From positions 1 through 64,000 of the forward strand of contig JARUPY010000518.1 of assembly GCA_029817715.1 (NCBI GenBank): a stretch of 64,000 bases of DNA. The letters are read 5' to 3'. Below, in pieces: positions 39,215-48,592 of this stretch. The position numbers were made by a program, and so were the translations under genes. Position 1 is the first letter of the stretch; every line of letters begins with the position of its first letter. Source of the stretch: Melastoma dodecandrum. Its lineage: Eukaryota > Streptophyta > Magnoliopsida > Myrtales > Melastomataceae. Under the pieces are notes generated by a model, which was not told the origin of the DNA, searched no databases, and saw only the letters and a list, made by a program, of their open reading frames with translations.

Positions 39215-39888
39215 CTAACCCCGCCAGGTGCGGACCGGGCCGGTATCGATATGGGTGAATCGGGGATAGAACCCGACACCGCCACGGCGCAAGCTGTGCA
39301 CGTATTCTGCGATCTGATTCGGCGGAACGCCGTCGAGCACGAGATCGCAGGCGCTGCTGCGCAGGTGATATGAGGCGGGGGCCGCGCCCTCGGAGGCGAG
39401 GCTCTGGTTCGTGCGTAGGGTCCGGAACCCGGAATTGATCACCATCGGGCGGGTGAAGCGATCTCCGCGCTGCACCTGCCACATCAGGTGCAGGAGCATC
39501 GGGTCCATGGCCATGACCTGGTTCTCGCGCCAGTCGCGCAGGATCCGGCAGACCTGTGTGTACCCCCGCGTTGAGGACGTGGCCCTGATCGTAGAACAGG
39601 GCGATGACCTCCTCGTTGGTGTTGGGGTTCTGGAGCCAGAGTCCGCGGACCGCGGGGGAGACCGATCTCGGTCCGCGGTGCGGTCCGGTCGAATCGCCTG
39701 GAGGTCGGCCGGTTTCATCCCGGTCGGCCTGACCAATGCCGGTGAGGGCGCGGTCGGGGGCTCCGGCCTCGGATCCTGGGCCGGCACGCTCCGAGGGTCA
39801 GGATCCCGACCTGCGCGCGGGCCGGGGCGCTCAGCGCCCCGGCGGCCAGCGCCAGCAGGGCGCGCCGTGTGTGACGTGTCGTACCCAT
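39215..39888 (-). CDS. Secreted M15/DUF882 (MepK-like) peptidoglycan peptidase (frameshifted)
   Basis: These zinc enzymes cut peptidoglycan cross-links in the periplasm. The ATG at 39888 opens a twin-arginine-like signal (TRRALLALAAGALSAPARAQ). Through indels near 39790 and 39570 come LWLQNPNTNEEVIALFYDQG, ILRDWRENQVMAMDPMLLHL, VINSGFRTLRTNQSL and the zinc motif ASYHLRSSACDLVLDGVP with RFTHIDTGPVRTW. The three expected ligands (His, Asp, His) are present. It starts 4 bases after the helicase stop. In this operon it could open the wall for a trans-envelope apparatus. Confidence 0.75.
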
Positions 39889-39892
39889 GGCT

Positions 39893-42112
39893 TCACAACC
39901 CGGTTCGGAAATCGTCGATCTGGACGCGCAGGCGCGCGGCGACCTGCGGGTCGTCCACCGCCGCCCGAGCCTCGTCGGCCGTCAGAGTGACGACTCTCCA
40001 TCCGTTTGCGCTCGAGCTGGGCGATCTCGGCCTGTTCGTCGAGGCGATCGCCCAAGCCTGTGACGTAGATTGTGCCCAAGCTTCGCCCGGTGAGGTCCTC
40101 GATGGTCACGGCCTGTCCGTAGCGCTTGGCGACGCAGTGGCTCTCCGTCAGGAGGCGGCTCAGCTCGCCCTCGTAGGCGGTGCCGGGTATCGTTGCGCGC
40201 CGTTCTGCCAACTTCAGGAAGGTGATCAGGGCGTTCTGCGCGTCGCTGCGCCCTCGGCTGATCTCGCTGCTCGCCACTGAAGTGACCACGAGGGTGGTCT
40301 CCGCGCGCGCGGGTCATCATGACGTTGAGCCGCCGCTCACCCCCGGGCAGGGAGAGCGTGCCGAAGCTCGCCGGTGGGCGGCCGCCGGGACGGTCCGGGC
40401 CGTAGGTCAGCGAGATCAGCACGACGTCGCGCTCGATTCCCTGCGCGTCCTCCGGTGTCGCCACCAGCGTCGGCTCGGCGGCGTCGCCGGAGCCGCCGAG
40501 CAGGTTGATCGCCCTGAGCTGAGCGTTGATCAGGTCGCGCTGCGCGTCTGTGGCGGCGATCACCAGCAGGGTTTGTGTGCGGCCGGCGGCGCGCATCTGC
40601 CGGACGTGCTCGACGATGGCCGCGGCTTCGACGCGGTTCGTCTGCCCGTGCCGGCGCTCGAACACCCCGGGCACCTGCAGGGCCGCGAGGCCGCGGCTCC
40701 CGACCGGCCTGGGTGCGGGCGCGATCCGCAGCCGGTCGCCGTAGAACAGCCGATTCGACCCCTGGATCAGTCCGGGATGGCGGGAGCGATAGTGGTGGTC
40801 GAGCGCGATGCACGGCATCTCGGCGAGCGCGGCGGCGTCGTAGAGGCTCATCGGCACGTCGTTGCCGACGACGTTGTCGAGCGCCCGGCGCAGCAGGACC
40901 GCCGGGCGGCAGCTGCCGGGGGTCGCCGCAGACCACAACCTGACGCCCCGCGGCGATCGCGGGCAGCGCATGGGAGACGGCGACCTGAGACGCCTCGTCG
41001 ACGAGGATGAGGTCGAACGACCATTCCTCGGGGACGTTCTGCACGAAGCTGAGCGTTGGTCGCGAGCAGGATGCTCGGGCGCTGGGCGCGGTTGAGATCG
41101 CGCAGCAGGTCGACCGCTCGCCCGGCGACGGGGCGGTCCAGCGCGGTCGCGATCCGGTCGATGCGCGCCTCGCGTCCGTAGACCGCGAGGGCCCTCGCCC
41201 GGCCGTCGTGCGCGGCGATCCTTCGCCCCGCCGCCTCCAGCGCGGCGACGGTGTCGCTCACGATCAGGACGTGCTTGCCGCGGCTGGCCGCATTGAGGGC
41301 CAGAGCCGCCAAGGTCTGGGTCTTCCCGGTTCCCGGGGCTCCGGTGATGGCTAGGCTCTCTCCGGCCCGGACCCGGTCCAGCACCTGCCGCTGGCGGGCG
41401 TCGAGCGGCAAGGCGGGCGTGGCCTCCTCCGGGTCGCCGGTCGGCGTGCTCGCCCAGTCGGACGCGGCTGGCCTACCGGTCAGCCGGGCGACGATGGGGT
41501 GGCGTCCCAGCCTCACGAACCGGTCGGGATCGAGCCGCTCGGCGAGGGCGAGGCGGATCGTCGTGAACGGCCCCAGCACGGTACCGCGCGTGAGGCTCAC
41601 GATCCCGCGGCTTGCGTCGGCCCGGGGCTGGTAGTCCAGCGGCTCCTCGGGAAAGGCGTCCTCGCTCAGCCCGAGCCGCTTCAGCAGCGCCGGTTTGAGC
41701 CGCGGATCGCCCAGGCTGCGGATCCGGATGGTCCCGGTGTCCCGGTGGATCGCCGCCGGCACGAGCAGGAGCGGAGCGGTGCGGCCGCCCTGCTCGTCGC
41801 GCCACGTCGCGATCCCTAAGCCGAACATCAAGCTCTCGATGCCGAGGCCGTCGAGCAGCGACTCGGCCATGCGGTGGAACCGCTCCAGCAGCCCGATCGT
41901 CCTGCCAGCGTCGTCGGGTCGGGGCCAAGATCGGGTCCTCGGCGTCGATCCAGGTGCCGAGCGCCAGGCGATCCCGTAGGGTGACGGCCTCGGCGCGCAG
42001 GTGCAGGCAGCCGCCGCGATGGGGATCGGCGAGGTTTGATCAGCCGATCGCGCAGGCCCTGATCGTCGACGGACCGGCGTAGGCTCTCTAGGGCGGGCGT
42101 CTTCGGGTCCAC
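39893..42112 (-). CDS. SF1 DNA/RNA helicase of the Dna2/Upf1-like class (frameshifted)
   Basis: About 740 residues from a GTG at 42112. N-terminal domain: LESLRRSVDDQGLRDRLI and FGLGIATWRDEQGGRTAPLL then LVPAAI. Motor: Walker A LAITGAPGTGKTQTLAALAL, SDTVAALEAAGRRI, Walker B DLILVDEASQV, motif III VVCGDPRQLPP, motif IV LDHHYRSRHPGLI with NRLFYGDRL, and motif VI GERRLNVMMTRAR. The tail has GTAYEGELSRLLTESHCVAK, RYGQAVTIEDLTG and VTLTADEARAAVDD. At least five indels. It starts 24 bases after the methyltransferase. Such helicases occur in defence and replication modules. Confidence 0.8.
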
Positions 42113-42135
42113 GGCGGTTCCTGTGCGGCGGCGAT

Positions 42136-42865
42136 TCACGCCGCCAGAGAATAGCGACCTTCGATCACGGCGGTTAACTCGCGCGAGCGGGTTATCAGCG
42201 ACGCGGTCAGCCCTGGTGAGATCCATCGCACATTTGGTTCGCCGGCGTGGGATTTGTCCCACACAAACCAAGCGTAGTCCTGCGAGCCCTCGATCCGTTT
42301 TCCGCCGATCTTGTCGCCCGGATGGATGACCCGATTGGCGTAGAACGTCGGCCGGTCGGAGAAGACGTAGACCCGGGCCAGGGGGTATTTCTGGTAGACT
42401 TCAGCTTGCCCGCCCCGGTGAGCCCGGCGAGCCGCATCAGGAGCGCGCATTTGCGGCGCGAGAGCCGGACCGACGTCTCGATGAACTCCTCGATCACGCC
42501 GCGGGCGTAGGGCGGGTTCGTGATCGTGTTGTCGATCGCGGCCCTCGCCCTTGGCGGCGGAGGATGTTCCCGATCGGGATGCCCCCGACGCCGTAGCCCC
42601 GATCGAACAGGTCGGAGGCGATCACGCGGTTGGGCAGCGTCTGCCGGATCGTCCTCGGCGATGTGCCCGCGCCCGCAGGCGAACTCACCGATCGCACCCT
42701 CGAACTGCTCGAGCGCGAGCAGCGCCATGGTCAGGTAGGGGGCGGTCGGGAAGTAGTCACCGTTGGCGACGTCGGCGATGCGCTTGTGCCGGGGGAATGG
42801 CGTTTGATCAGTGGGGCGGCGGGGGCGGTCTGCGCTGGCAGCGGATCGTTCAAGCCGGTCACCAT
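42136..42865 (-). CDS. N6-adenine-type DNA methyltransferase (frameshifted)
   Basis: About 243 residues. The ATG at 42865 overlaps the upstream gene's stop (ATGGTGA). Reading across indels near 42800, 42650, 42545 and 42405 gives NGDYFPTAPYLTMALLALEQ, motif I GEFACGRGHIAE (AdoMet binding), DLFDRGYGVGGIPIGN, and the catalytic TNPPYARGVIEEFIE, then LAGLTGAG, YPLARVYVFSDRPTF and DYAWFVWDKSHAG. NPPY marks class gamma-like N6-adenine enzymes such as those on phages and plasmids. No restriction nuclease adjoins it. It probably marks the replicon's DNA or counteracts restriction. Confidence 0.75.
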
Positions 42866-43830
42866 GCGCCGGTGGTCTTCAAGGAGTTGATGTAGATCTC
42901 ATTGACCGTCCGTTGCGAGAAGAACAGCGGCGAGGTCATCTGCTGGTACCCGCTGCACAGATTCGGCAGCCATGCGGCGTAGGTCAGCGCCACGTCGCTG
43001 GCGTCGCCGGGCTGTACGGCGGTGTCGGGCTTTTCGGCCATCTCTTCTGCGCCAGGGTCCTGGCGCAGCGGAATCGCCGGGTTGTCGCTCAGGCCACGGG
43101 CCTGACTGGCCCGCAGCTGGTCGACGGCTTCCAGGGCCCCGGAATTCACCGCGATCGTGACCGTGTCGTAAAGGGGTGAAGGTCGGCCCGAAAGCTCGTG
43201 CCCTGGAGCAGGTAGCGGTTGAGGTTGAACGGGATCTCGAACGCCGCCCGCAGGCCGGTGTAGCGCATGTCGCTCGGGAGCGTGGTCATCGCCGCCCCCG
43301 GCGTGCCCTGGCGGACCCAGGTCGAAAGGTCGAGGCCCCGGGTCTGATAGAGGTAGGTGCTCGGGCGCTTGTAGAGTTCGAGCTGCACGTTCCGCGCGGC
43401 GGCGACGTAAGCGGATAGAGCCCGTCCATGCCCCCGAGGAGTGCCGTCGCGGTCGCGAGGTTGCGCTCCGCGTCCCACCGTCCGCCCTTGTCGATCGGGC
43501 CGATGCTGCCCGTGAGGATCTCGAGGACCGAGGCCTCGTTCTTCGCGAATTCCCGTCTCTCGGCCTCGGAGATCGCGCGGATTCGGCGCGCCTCCTGGGG
43601 CTTGCCCTCGCGCTCGAGCCAATCGGCCAGGTTGGTGAACGTGGCCGTGCGCATGGCCTCGTTGATCGCCACGGGCGAGCAGCCCTCCTGGATGACCCGC
43701 CCGCAGCACGGTCAGCTTGTCTGGGGCCGGGGCCTCCGGCACCAGCGGGTTAACCTGGGCCGTTGCCGGCGCGCTCAAGACCCCGAGCAAGAAATGCCAC
43801 GCTGACTTGGATCTTCATTGTACGGGTCAT
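42859..43830 (-). CDS. Secreted protein of unknown function (frameshifted)
   Basis: About 320 residues. ATG 43830 (or 43818) opens a signal peptide ending LSAPATAQ. Through indels near 43790, 43695, 43410 and 43165 the protein reads NPLVPEAPAPDKLTVL, NEAMRTATFTNLADWLEREG, AERREFAKNEASVLEILTGS, VQLELYKRPSTYLYQTRGLD, LRAAFEIPFNLNRYLLQGTS and LTYAAWLPNLCSGYQQMTSP, ending LKTTGAW. No family recognised. First gene of the minus-strand operon with the methyltransferase, helicase and peptidase, and divergent from the VirB6-like gene. A periplasmic transfer component is a reasonable guess. Confidence 0.55.
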
Positions 43831-43902
43831 TTTCTTTCGTGTCCTGGCGGGGGATGATGTATCGCAGACGTATGTTCGATTCGTCCCGTCGATGGAAGCG
43901 CC

Positions 43903-45371
43903 ATGCCTGACAGCACTACGACACCGACGTTGCCGTCCTGCGCCGTCTACGGGTCTGTTCGACACCGTCTTGAACGGTGTCTCGGGCGCGGCGTCCTGGG
44001 GTGCGAGCAGCCTGGCTTCGATCGCGAGCAGCATCGGCGGCCAGATCACCCAGATGGCCAGCGACGGTCTCGGCAAGGCCATGGGTGCGGCGGGTTCGTC
44101 GATCCAGTCGTTTCTGACCCCAGATGCAGGACATCAAGTACTGCTGGTCGTGCACGATCTACTCTCGCTGTTCCAGAACCTGCACGCGATCATCACGACG
44201 ATGTACAAGGACGCTGGTCGAGCAGACGCCGGCGATGCTGACGCTGTCGGCGATCATCCTGATGATCGTCCTGATCTTCAAGCTCGCGAAGCTGCTGGTG
44301 TCGCCTTTCCAGCAGAACCACGGCGGCGAGTGGCGGCAGATCTACACCTACCTTGTGCGAATCGCGGTGATCTATCCGGTGTTCCTGATCTCGGCCTCGA
44401 CAGCCGGGGTCGAGGACAACGGGCAGTTCTCCCCGGTGACCGACCTGTTCATCAGCGGCCCTCTGGCGCTCGGAAGTCAACTCGGCGCGACGATGGCCAA
44501 GGTGACCTGCGGCATCGACCAGAGCAACATGAGCAAGTTCCCGGCCTGCCAGACGGCGGCGAACCCGACGGGCACCACCGGCTCCTCGACGAGCGCGACC
44601 ACGCCCGGCTCGGGGGTCGGCGGCGGGTCCTCCGGATCGAGCACGGGTGCGACGACTCCGGGGTCGCCGAGCACCGCGCCGACCACCCGGGAAGCTACTC
44701 CGCGCTCGAGGCGCAGCACCTCGCGCTCGCCCAGAGCATCCTGTTCTCGTTCCACCGGATCGGCGTCGCCGGGATCGGGGCCGGCGTCTGGGCCGGCACC
44801 CAGCTTCCGAACCAGTCGGGCATGAACGTCATCACCCGGATCGCGTACGCCATTGCCGGCCTATCCCTGGCGATGACCTACTTCATGCTCACATTGACCT
44901 TCGGATTTCGCTATATCGACGCGCTGATCCGGATGTTCGTGGTCGGTTCGCTGATCCCGATCTTCCTGTTCCTGTGGATCTTCGATTCCACGCGCCGGAT
45001 CGCGCATGCGGCGCTGCGCCAGATGCTGTTTGCTGGCGCAGCGTTCGCGGTGGCCGGCCTGGTGGTGACGATCGCCGGTTACATCATGGTCATGGGCTTC
45101 AACCAGCGCGTTCCCAGGCAAGGGCGCGGAGGCGCTGTTCGACGTGAATTTCTGGTCGAGCCAGCAGTCCGGCCAGTGGGACTGGATGAAGTACTTCTAC
45201 ATGATCGGTTGCGCCGTGATCGTCACGAACCTGTCCAAGGCCGTGTTCACCATCGCCGGTCAGCTGGTCGAAACCGGCGGCGGCCTCGGCATCGGCGATC
45301 AGATGGAGCGGCAGGCCAACCAGGCGAAGCAGATGGTCCGGAATCAGACCATCGGTCGCTTCGGTCTCTGA
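43903..45371 (+). CDS. VirB6/TrbL- or DotA-like polytopic membrane protein (frameshifted)
   Basis: About 490 residues. N-terminal GLFDTVLNGVSGAASWGASS and LGKAMGAAGSS, then LTLSAIILMIVLIFKLAKLL, YTYLVRIAVIYPVFLISAST, a Gly/Ser/Thr-rich loop, AQSILFSFHRIGVAGIGAGV, YAIAGLSLAMTYFMLTLTFG, MFVVGSLIPIFLFLWIFDST, FAVAGLVVTIAGYIMVMGF and YMIGCAVIVTNLSKAVFTIA. Six to eight membrane helices, a large polar loop and a Gln-rich tail are features of the inner-membrane channel proteins of type IV secretion systems. Indels near 43960, 44120, 44215, 44690 and 45120. No relaxase or VirB4-like ATPase is in the window, so the assignment is by architecture. Confidence 0.55.
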
Positions 45372-45382
45372 GGAGGGATCCC

Positions 45383-45908
45383 ATGTCGGTCTGGCGCGCC
45401 CGCAGAGAGCGGCGATCGCGTTCACTTCCACGACGAGGTCCTCGACCTCGCCGTCCTGGTCTTCATCCACGAGCAGCGGATCTTCGCGGACGTGGCGTTG
45501 ACCGGGGCTGGCGGTTCCGGAGCCCGCACCACCTCGTGCTCGGCCCGTTCGCCCACTTCGCGGCGGTGTCCGACCGCGATCAGTGGCTACCTGATCCGCA
45601 TCGAGGCCGGACGAGGACGACGGCGTGTTCACGGTGGTCCGGGTGCCCGACGCGGAGATCCCGGCTGCCCCCGCGGTTGCCGGCCGCGCGCGCGTTCAGC
45701 GCCGAGATGATGTCGCCCGACCTCGTGGCGGATCTGATGTGGGAGGCGCAGCAGCTGCTCGACACCGGCCTCGATCCGTCCGAGGGCGTCCGACTCTTGG
45801 AGACGGGGTACCAGGGCGAGCGCTTACGACCTGCAGAGCGCTGCGGAGTACGCGGGCCAGTGCAGCCTCGATCTCTTCAAGGCGGCGAACGGCTGTGATG
45901 CCGGCTGA
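45383..45908 (+). CDS. Unknown protein after the VirB6-like gene (frameshifted)
   Basis: ATG 45383 with GAGGAGG upstream, 11 bases after the membrane protein. Through several indels it reads RVHFHDEVLDLAVLVFIHEQ, HHLVLGPFAHFAAVSDRDQW, DDGVFTVVRVPDAEIP, MMSPDLVADLMWEAQQLLDT and AEYAGQCSLDLFKAANGC, about 173 residues. No family recognised. Its stop overlaps the start of the next gene by 11 bases. Likely cytoplasmic. Confidence 0.5.
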
Positions 45909-46328
45909 CCAGCCGGGCCCCGATCCGGCCAATCCGGACGCGCGGGATCCGGCGCGGGCCGCTGTCGGCGGGCCGATGGCCGCCCCGGCGGTCGTCGATC
46001 CGGGCCCAGCGCTGGTGCCGGAGGCTCCGGCCGCTGGGTCTCAGCCGGTTGTCCGTCCAGATCCCAGCCCGGTCACGTCCCCGCCAACGGTGCTCGCACC
46101 GATCGCGAACCCAGCCCCGTCTTGGCACCCTGGCGGTCGCGCCGGTGGCCGCGGGTCGGCACGGGCGCGGTCACCAACATGCCCCGGGCGGCGATCCCGC
46201 GGGCGAACCCATTCGTGCCCGTCGACTGGTCGACATTGCCGGTGCACGTGGTCGAGGAGCGGCTGAGCCAGGAGCTCGTGCTCCTGCGCGCGTCGATGCG
46301 TAGCCGCCGGGCGAGCGCCCTGGTCTGA
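45898..46328 (+). CDS. Pro-rich protein of unknown function (one frameshift)
   Basis: About 143 residues. The first 85 are very Pro/Ala-rich (MPADQPGPDPANPDARDPAR; ALVPEAPAAGSQPVVRPDPS). After an indel near 46155 the frame reads NMPRAAIPRANPFVPVDWST then LPVHVVEERLSQELVLLRAS and a basic end. No signal peptide. The start overlaps the previous gene (coupled). It is last in the plus-strand unit and convergent with the lipoprotein gene at 46356. Confidence 0.5.
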
Positions 46329-46355
46329 CCGGGCGCTCGGTCGCAGCGCGCGGCC

Positions 46356-46535
46356 CTACTCGACCGGGCGGCGCTGGATGAAGCCGCGGTCGACCATCGG
46401 GCCGGTGCGGATGTGGTAGGCGTCGTTCGAGATCGGGGCGAACACCTCCTTGCCCGCCGTCGGAGCGTCCGTGGCGGTGCAGGCCCCGAGCAGGGCGGTG
46501 CACAGCCCGAGGAGAATCAGCGCGCGCTTGGTCAT
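46356..46535 (-). CDS. Small lipoprotein
   Basis: 59 residues, intact: MTKRALILLGLCTALLGAC with lipobox Leu-Gly-Ala-Cys at residues 16-19, then TATDAPTAGKEVFAPISNDA and a tail ending RRPVE. It starts 2 bases after the stop of the upstream secreted protein gene, so the two are coupled. Size and position recall the small lipoproteins of type IV secretion loci (VirB7 or DotD class) but sequence alone does not prove this. Confidence 0.6.
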   Translation of the reverse strand: MTKRALILLGLCTALLGACTATDAPTAGKEVFAPISNDAYHIRTGPMVDRGFIQRRPVE

Positions 46536-46537
46536 GG

Positions 46538-46972
46538 TCAGCGGACTTCCGGTGTGGTGTAGGTGCCCTGGATCACCCGGGATTCGAGCTCCAGGAACGG
46601 GATCAGGTCGCAATTGTAGTTCGACGCCATGCCGAGCAGGCGCTGGAGCGTGCCGTGGCGCGCGACGGTCATCGAGACCCCGACGAGACCGTTGTAGGCG
46701 GCGTTGCGGGTGTTCTCGATGTCCGGATTGCGCGCGATCACGCGCCGGTAGTTGTCGTAGACCATCCCGCAGAACTGCCCGCGCGTCGTGGTCGGCGTCG
46801 GCGGCGCGGCCGGGGTCGTCGGCGGAGCCGTCGGCTGGGCCGGGGTGTTGCCCTGGGCGACCTGCTGGGGGTGCGGGTGGCAGAGGCTTCCCCCATCGGG
46901 GTTGCCGCGAGCGCGGTCGCCGTGCCCAGCATCGTCGCCAGTGCCAGTAGGCCGAGCGCGGATTGTTTTCAC
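46538..46972 (-). CDS. Secreted Thr/Pro-linker protein (two frameshifts)
   Basis: About 145 residues from a GTG at 46972. Indels near 46950 and 46870 separate a signal peptide (LGLLALATMLGTATALAA), a Gln/Pro/Thr-rich linker (APPTTPAAPPTPTTT) and a folded part with RGQFCGMVYDNYRRVIARNP, NAAYNGLVGVSMTVARHGT, LQRLLGMASNYNCDLIPFLE. Two Cys could form a disulfide. No family recognised. A promoter with an operator-like palindrome lies 37 bases upstream. Confidence 0.55.
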   Translation of the reverse strand: MKTIRARPTGTGDDAGHGDRARGNPDGGSLCHPHPQQVAQGNTPAQPTAPPTTPAAPPTPTTTRGQFCGMVYDNYRRVIARNPDIENTRNAAYNGLVGVSMTVARHGTLQRLLGMASNYNCDLIPFLELESRVIQGTYTTPEVR

Positions 46973-47008
46973 AACTGACCTCGGGCAAGACTGTTTGAGG
47001 AATGGTGA

Positions 47009-47038
47009 GGTATAGGTCGTGCCTAGCACGACTGACAA
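47009..47038 (-). promoter_or_regulatory. Promoter with a palindrome filling the spacer
   Basis: On the minus strand TTGTCA (47038-47033) and TATACC (47014-47009) are spaced 18 bases. Seventeen of those bases are a perfect inverted repeat: arms GTCGTGC and GCACGAC around TAG (47016-47032). This is the classical place for a repressor operator. The palindrome is also 20 bases upstream of the divergent PH-domain gene, so it could control both. Confidence 0.6.
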
Positions 47039-47051
47039 CGGGAGTGGACGG

Positions 47052-47536
47052 ATGCTTCAGCGTCGGCCGAGCGAGATCGGGAGCGTTTTGCGATCTTCCC
47101 GGAGAACCTGTGCGATTTATGCCGCACTGGTTCCTTGTCGTGCGCAGCCTCGCCCCATGGTTCATCACCCTGGGGGCGTGCTACGGGCGCGGTCTGGGCC
47201 CTGCAATTCAACGCCGGCGCGGCGGCGTTCGCCCGAGACGCGGTGCCGTTCGTGCTCCTCGTGCTGACGATCGGGTTCGTCTACGCGGTTCTCAGGGCTT
47301 TGATCCTGTGGCGCTACGCCGTCGTCAGCGTCTACGACGCGCACCTCGTCTACCGCACGGGCTTCCTGTCGACGCGGACGACGACGATCGAGATCTGCGA
47401 GGTCGTTCAGCAGGATGTCCGGCAGAGCCTGTTCCAGCGTCTGCTCGGCTTCGGCGACCTGCTGATCGATTCGCGCGCCTCGGCGATCCTCGTGATCCGC
47501 GCAGATCGCGGGACGTCAGTGGGCTTCAGGCGCTGA
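47052..47536 (+). CDS. Membrane protein with bacterial PH-like (bPH2/DUF304) domain (frameshifted)
   Basis: About 160 residues. Frames join as MLQRRPSEIGSVL, then PVRFMPHWFLVVRSLAPWFI, AVWALQFNAGAAAFARDAVP, and the intact PH part: a membrane helix VLLVLTIGFVYAVLRALILW followed by SVYDAHLVYRTGFLSTRTTT, CEVVQQDVRQSLFQRLLGFG and LLIDSRASAILVIRA. This pattern (unprocessed strand, R-x-G-x-x-S-x-x-T, Q-S-L-x-x-R-L-L-G-x-G) is typical of bPH2. Such proteins sit in the inner membrane; role here unknown. Its end overlaps the convergent HNH-like gene by 21 bases. Confidence 0.7.
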
Positions 47537-48085
47537 TCTGGGAACGGCGGCGTCTGGCGCTCGCCCGAACGGCTCGCCCCGCCAGCGATGCAGGCTGACC
47601 TTGCGGTCCGCGCCTTTTTTCAAGCGCAGCGGCATATGTGCGGCGACGATCTTGAGGTCGATCGTCCAGGTTGGAACGGCGCTGGCGATCGCGTGGGCGG
47701 CGAAGGCCCGCCTGTAGCCCCGCTCGGCCGCGGGCCGCGCGATCCGGCTCCGCCGGGCGTAGAGATCGATCAGCCGGTCGAGCGCAGGCTCGCCGCCGCT
47801 CGCCAGCACGCGGCCGGGGTGCAAGAGGTCGTGGCAGGTGCCACAGACGCTCCAGATCGCCTCGAGCGTCGCCCGAGTGCCGTCGTAGCGCCAGCGCTCG
47901 TGTCCGTGCAGCGGGCCGGGGCGATGCGTTCCCGGGTCGTCGGCCGAACCGGCACCGGCATTCGCCCCGCGACCTCGGCGGCCTTGCGGATGCCGTCCCA
48001 GGTCTTTCCTGTGCACAGGGCCCGCCAGGGAGATGCCCCAGAGCGGGCTCGGGATCAGCCGGATCTCGACCTCGCTGAAGGTCAT
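47516..48085 (-). CDS. HNH-like Cys/His motif protein (frameshifted)
   Basis: About 190 residues from an ATG at 48085 that overlaps the upstream lipoprotein stop (ATGA). It begins MTFSEVEIRLIPSPLWGISL. The middle carries HERWRYDGTRATLEAIWSVC then GTCHDLLHPG, which is the second half of an HNH-like zinc motif (HExW-Y-D ... C-x2-C-H ... H-x-G). The first Cys pair expected upstream lies in a region with indels (near 48000-47910) and cannot be confirmed. C-terminal part: RAFAAHAIASAVPTWTIDLK. Probably a nuclease or nucleic-acid binding protein of a plasmid or phage family. Confidence 0.55.
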   Translation of the reverse strand: MTFSEVEIRLIPSPLWGISLAGPVHRKDLGRHPQGRRGRGANAGAGSADDPGTHRPGPLHGHERWRYDGTRATLEAIWSVCGTCHDLLHPGRVLASGGEPALDRLIDLYARRSRIARPAAERGYRRAFAAHAIASAVPTWTIDLKIVAAHMPLRLKKGADRKVSLHRWRGEPFGRAPDAAVPRSAPEAH

Positions 48086-48474
48086 CGCCGGGCGCTCGGG
48101 TCGTACATGCGCGGATCGAGCTCGACCTGGCCGGGGCTGGGCAGCAGCGGTATCGGCTCGGTGCGCCCGCCGGTGCGAACCCTCGGGCGCGGCGCGACCT
48201 CGGGGCGGCTGCGCCGGTACTCGATCCAGCTCTGCCCGTCGAACTCATCGTTTGGGCTGTCCTTGGGCATCCCGGTCCACCGCAGTCGCGGGAGCCGTCG
48301 CCATCGGCGCGGCCTGGGCCGGCAGGGGCGGCGTCCCGGGCTGCTGGGCGGCGATCCCGGAGGGCGCGCCGAGATTGGAGGCCGGTCGAGGTAGACCGGT
48401 CCCGGCCCGGTGCTCTGGCAGGCCGCGAGGGCGAGGCAGAGCACGAGGGCGGCCCCGCACGCAGCGCTTCTCAT
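48082..48474 (-). CDS. Lipoprotein of unknown function (one frameshift)
   Basis: About 130 residues. MRSAACGAALVLCLALAAC has a lipobox Leu-Ala-Ala-Cys at residues 16-19. The mature part is Pro/Arg-rich: QSTGPGPVYLDRPPISA, then after an indel DEFDGQSWIEYRRSRPEVAP and GQVELDPRMYDPSARR. No family recognised. Its stop overlaps the start of the HNH-like gene. A longer in-frame extension to 48534 has no signal character before this Met. Confidence 0.55.
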   Translation of the reverse strand: MRSAACGAALVLCLALAACQSTGPGPVYLDRPPISARPPGSPPSSPGRRPCRPRPRRWRRLPRLRWTGMPKDSPNDEFDGQSWIEYRRSRPEVAPRPRVRTGGRTEPIPLLPSPGQVELDPRMYDPSARR

Positions 48475-48592
48475 CTTCGTTCTTCCGGGATTCGGTCTTT
48501 CCCACGCTCGGGCGTGGCGCTTTGCAAAAAACACCCCCTGCCATACGGCCCCTTCCTATAATGACCAACCTTGCAGCGATTCGGTCGGGACC

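Noticed and set aside
42136..43830. A classical restriction-modification system
   Set aside because: The methyltransferase has no adjacent restriction endonuclease or specificity subunit; neighbours are a helicase and secreted proteins.
48557..48562. TATAAT before the lipoprotein at 48593 as a promoter
   Set aside because: No acceptable -35 at 16-18 bases; kept only as a remark in the gene entry.
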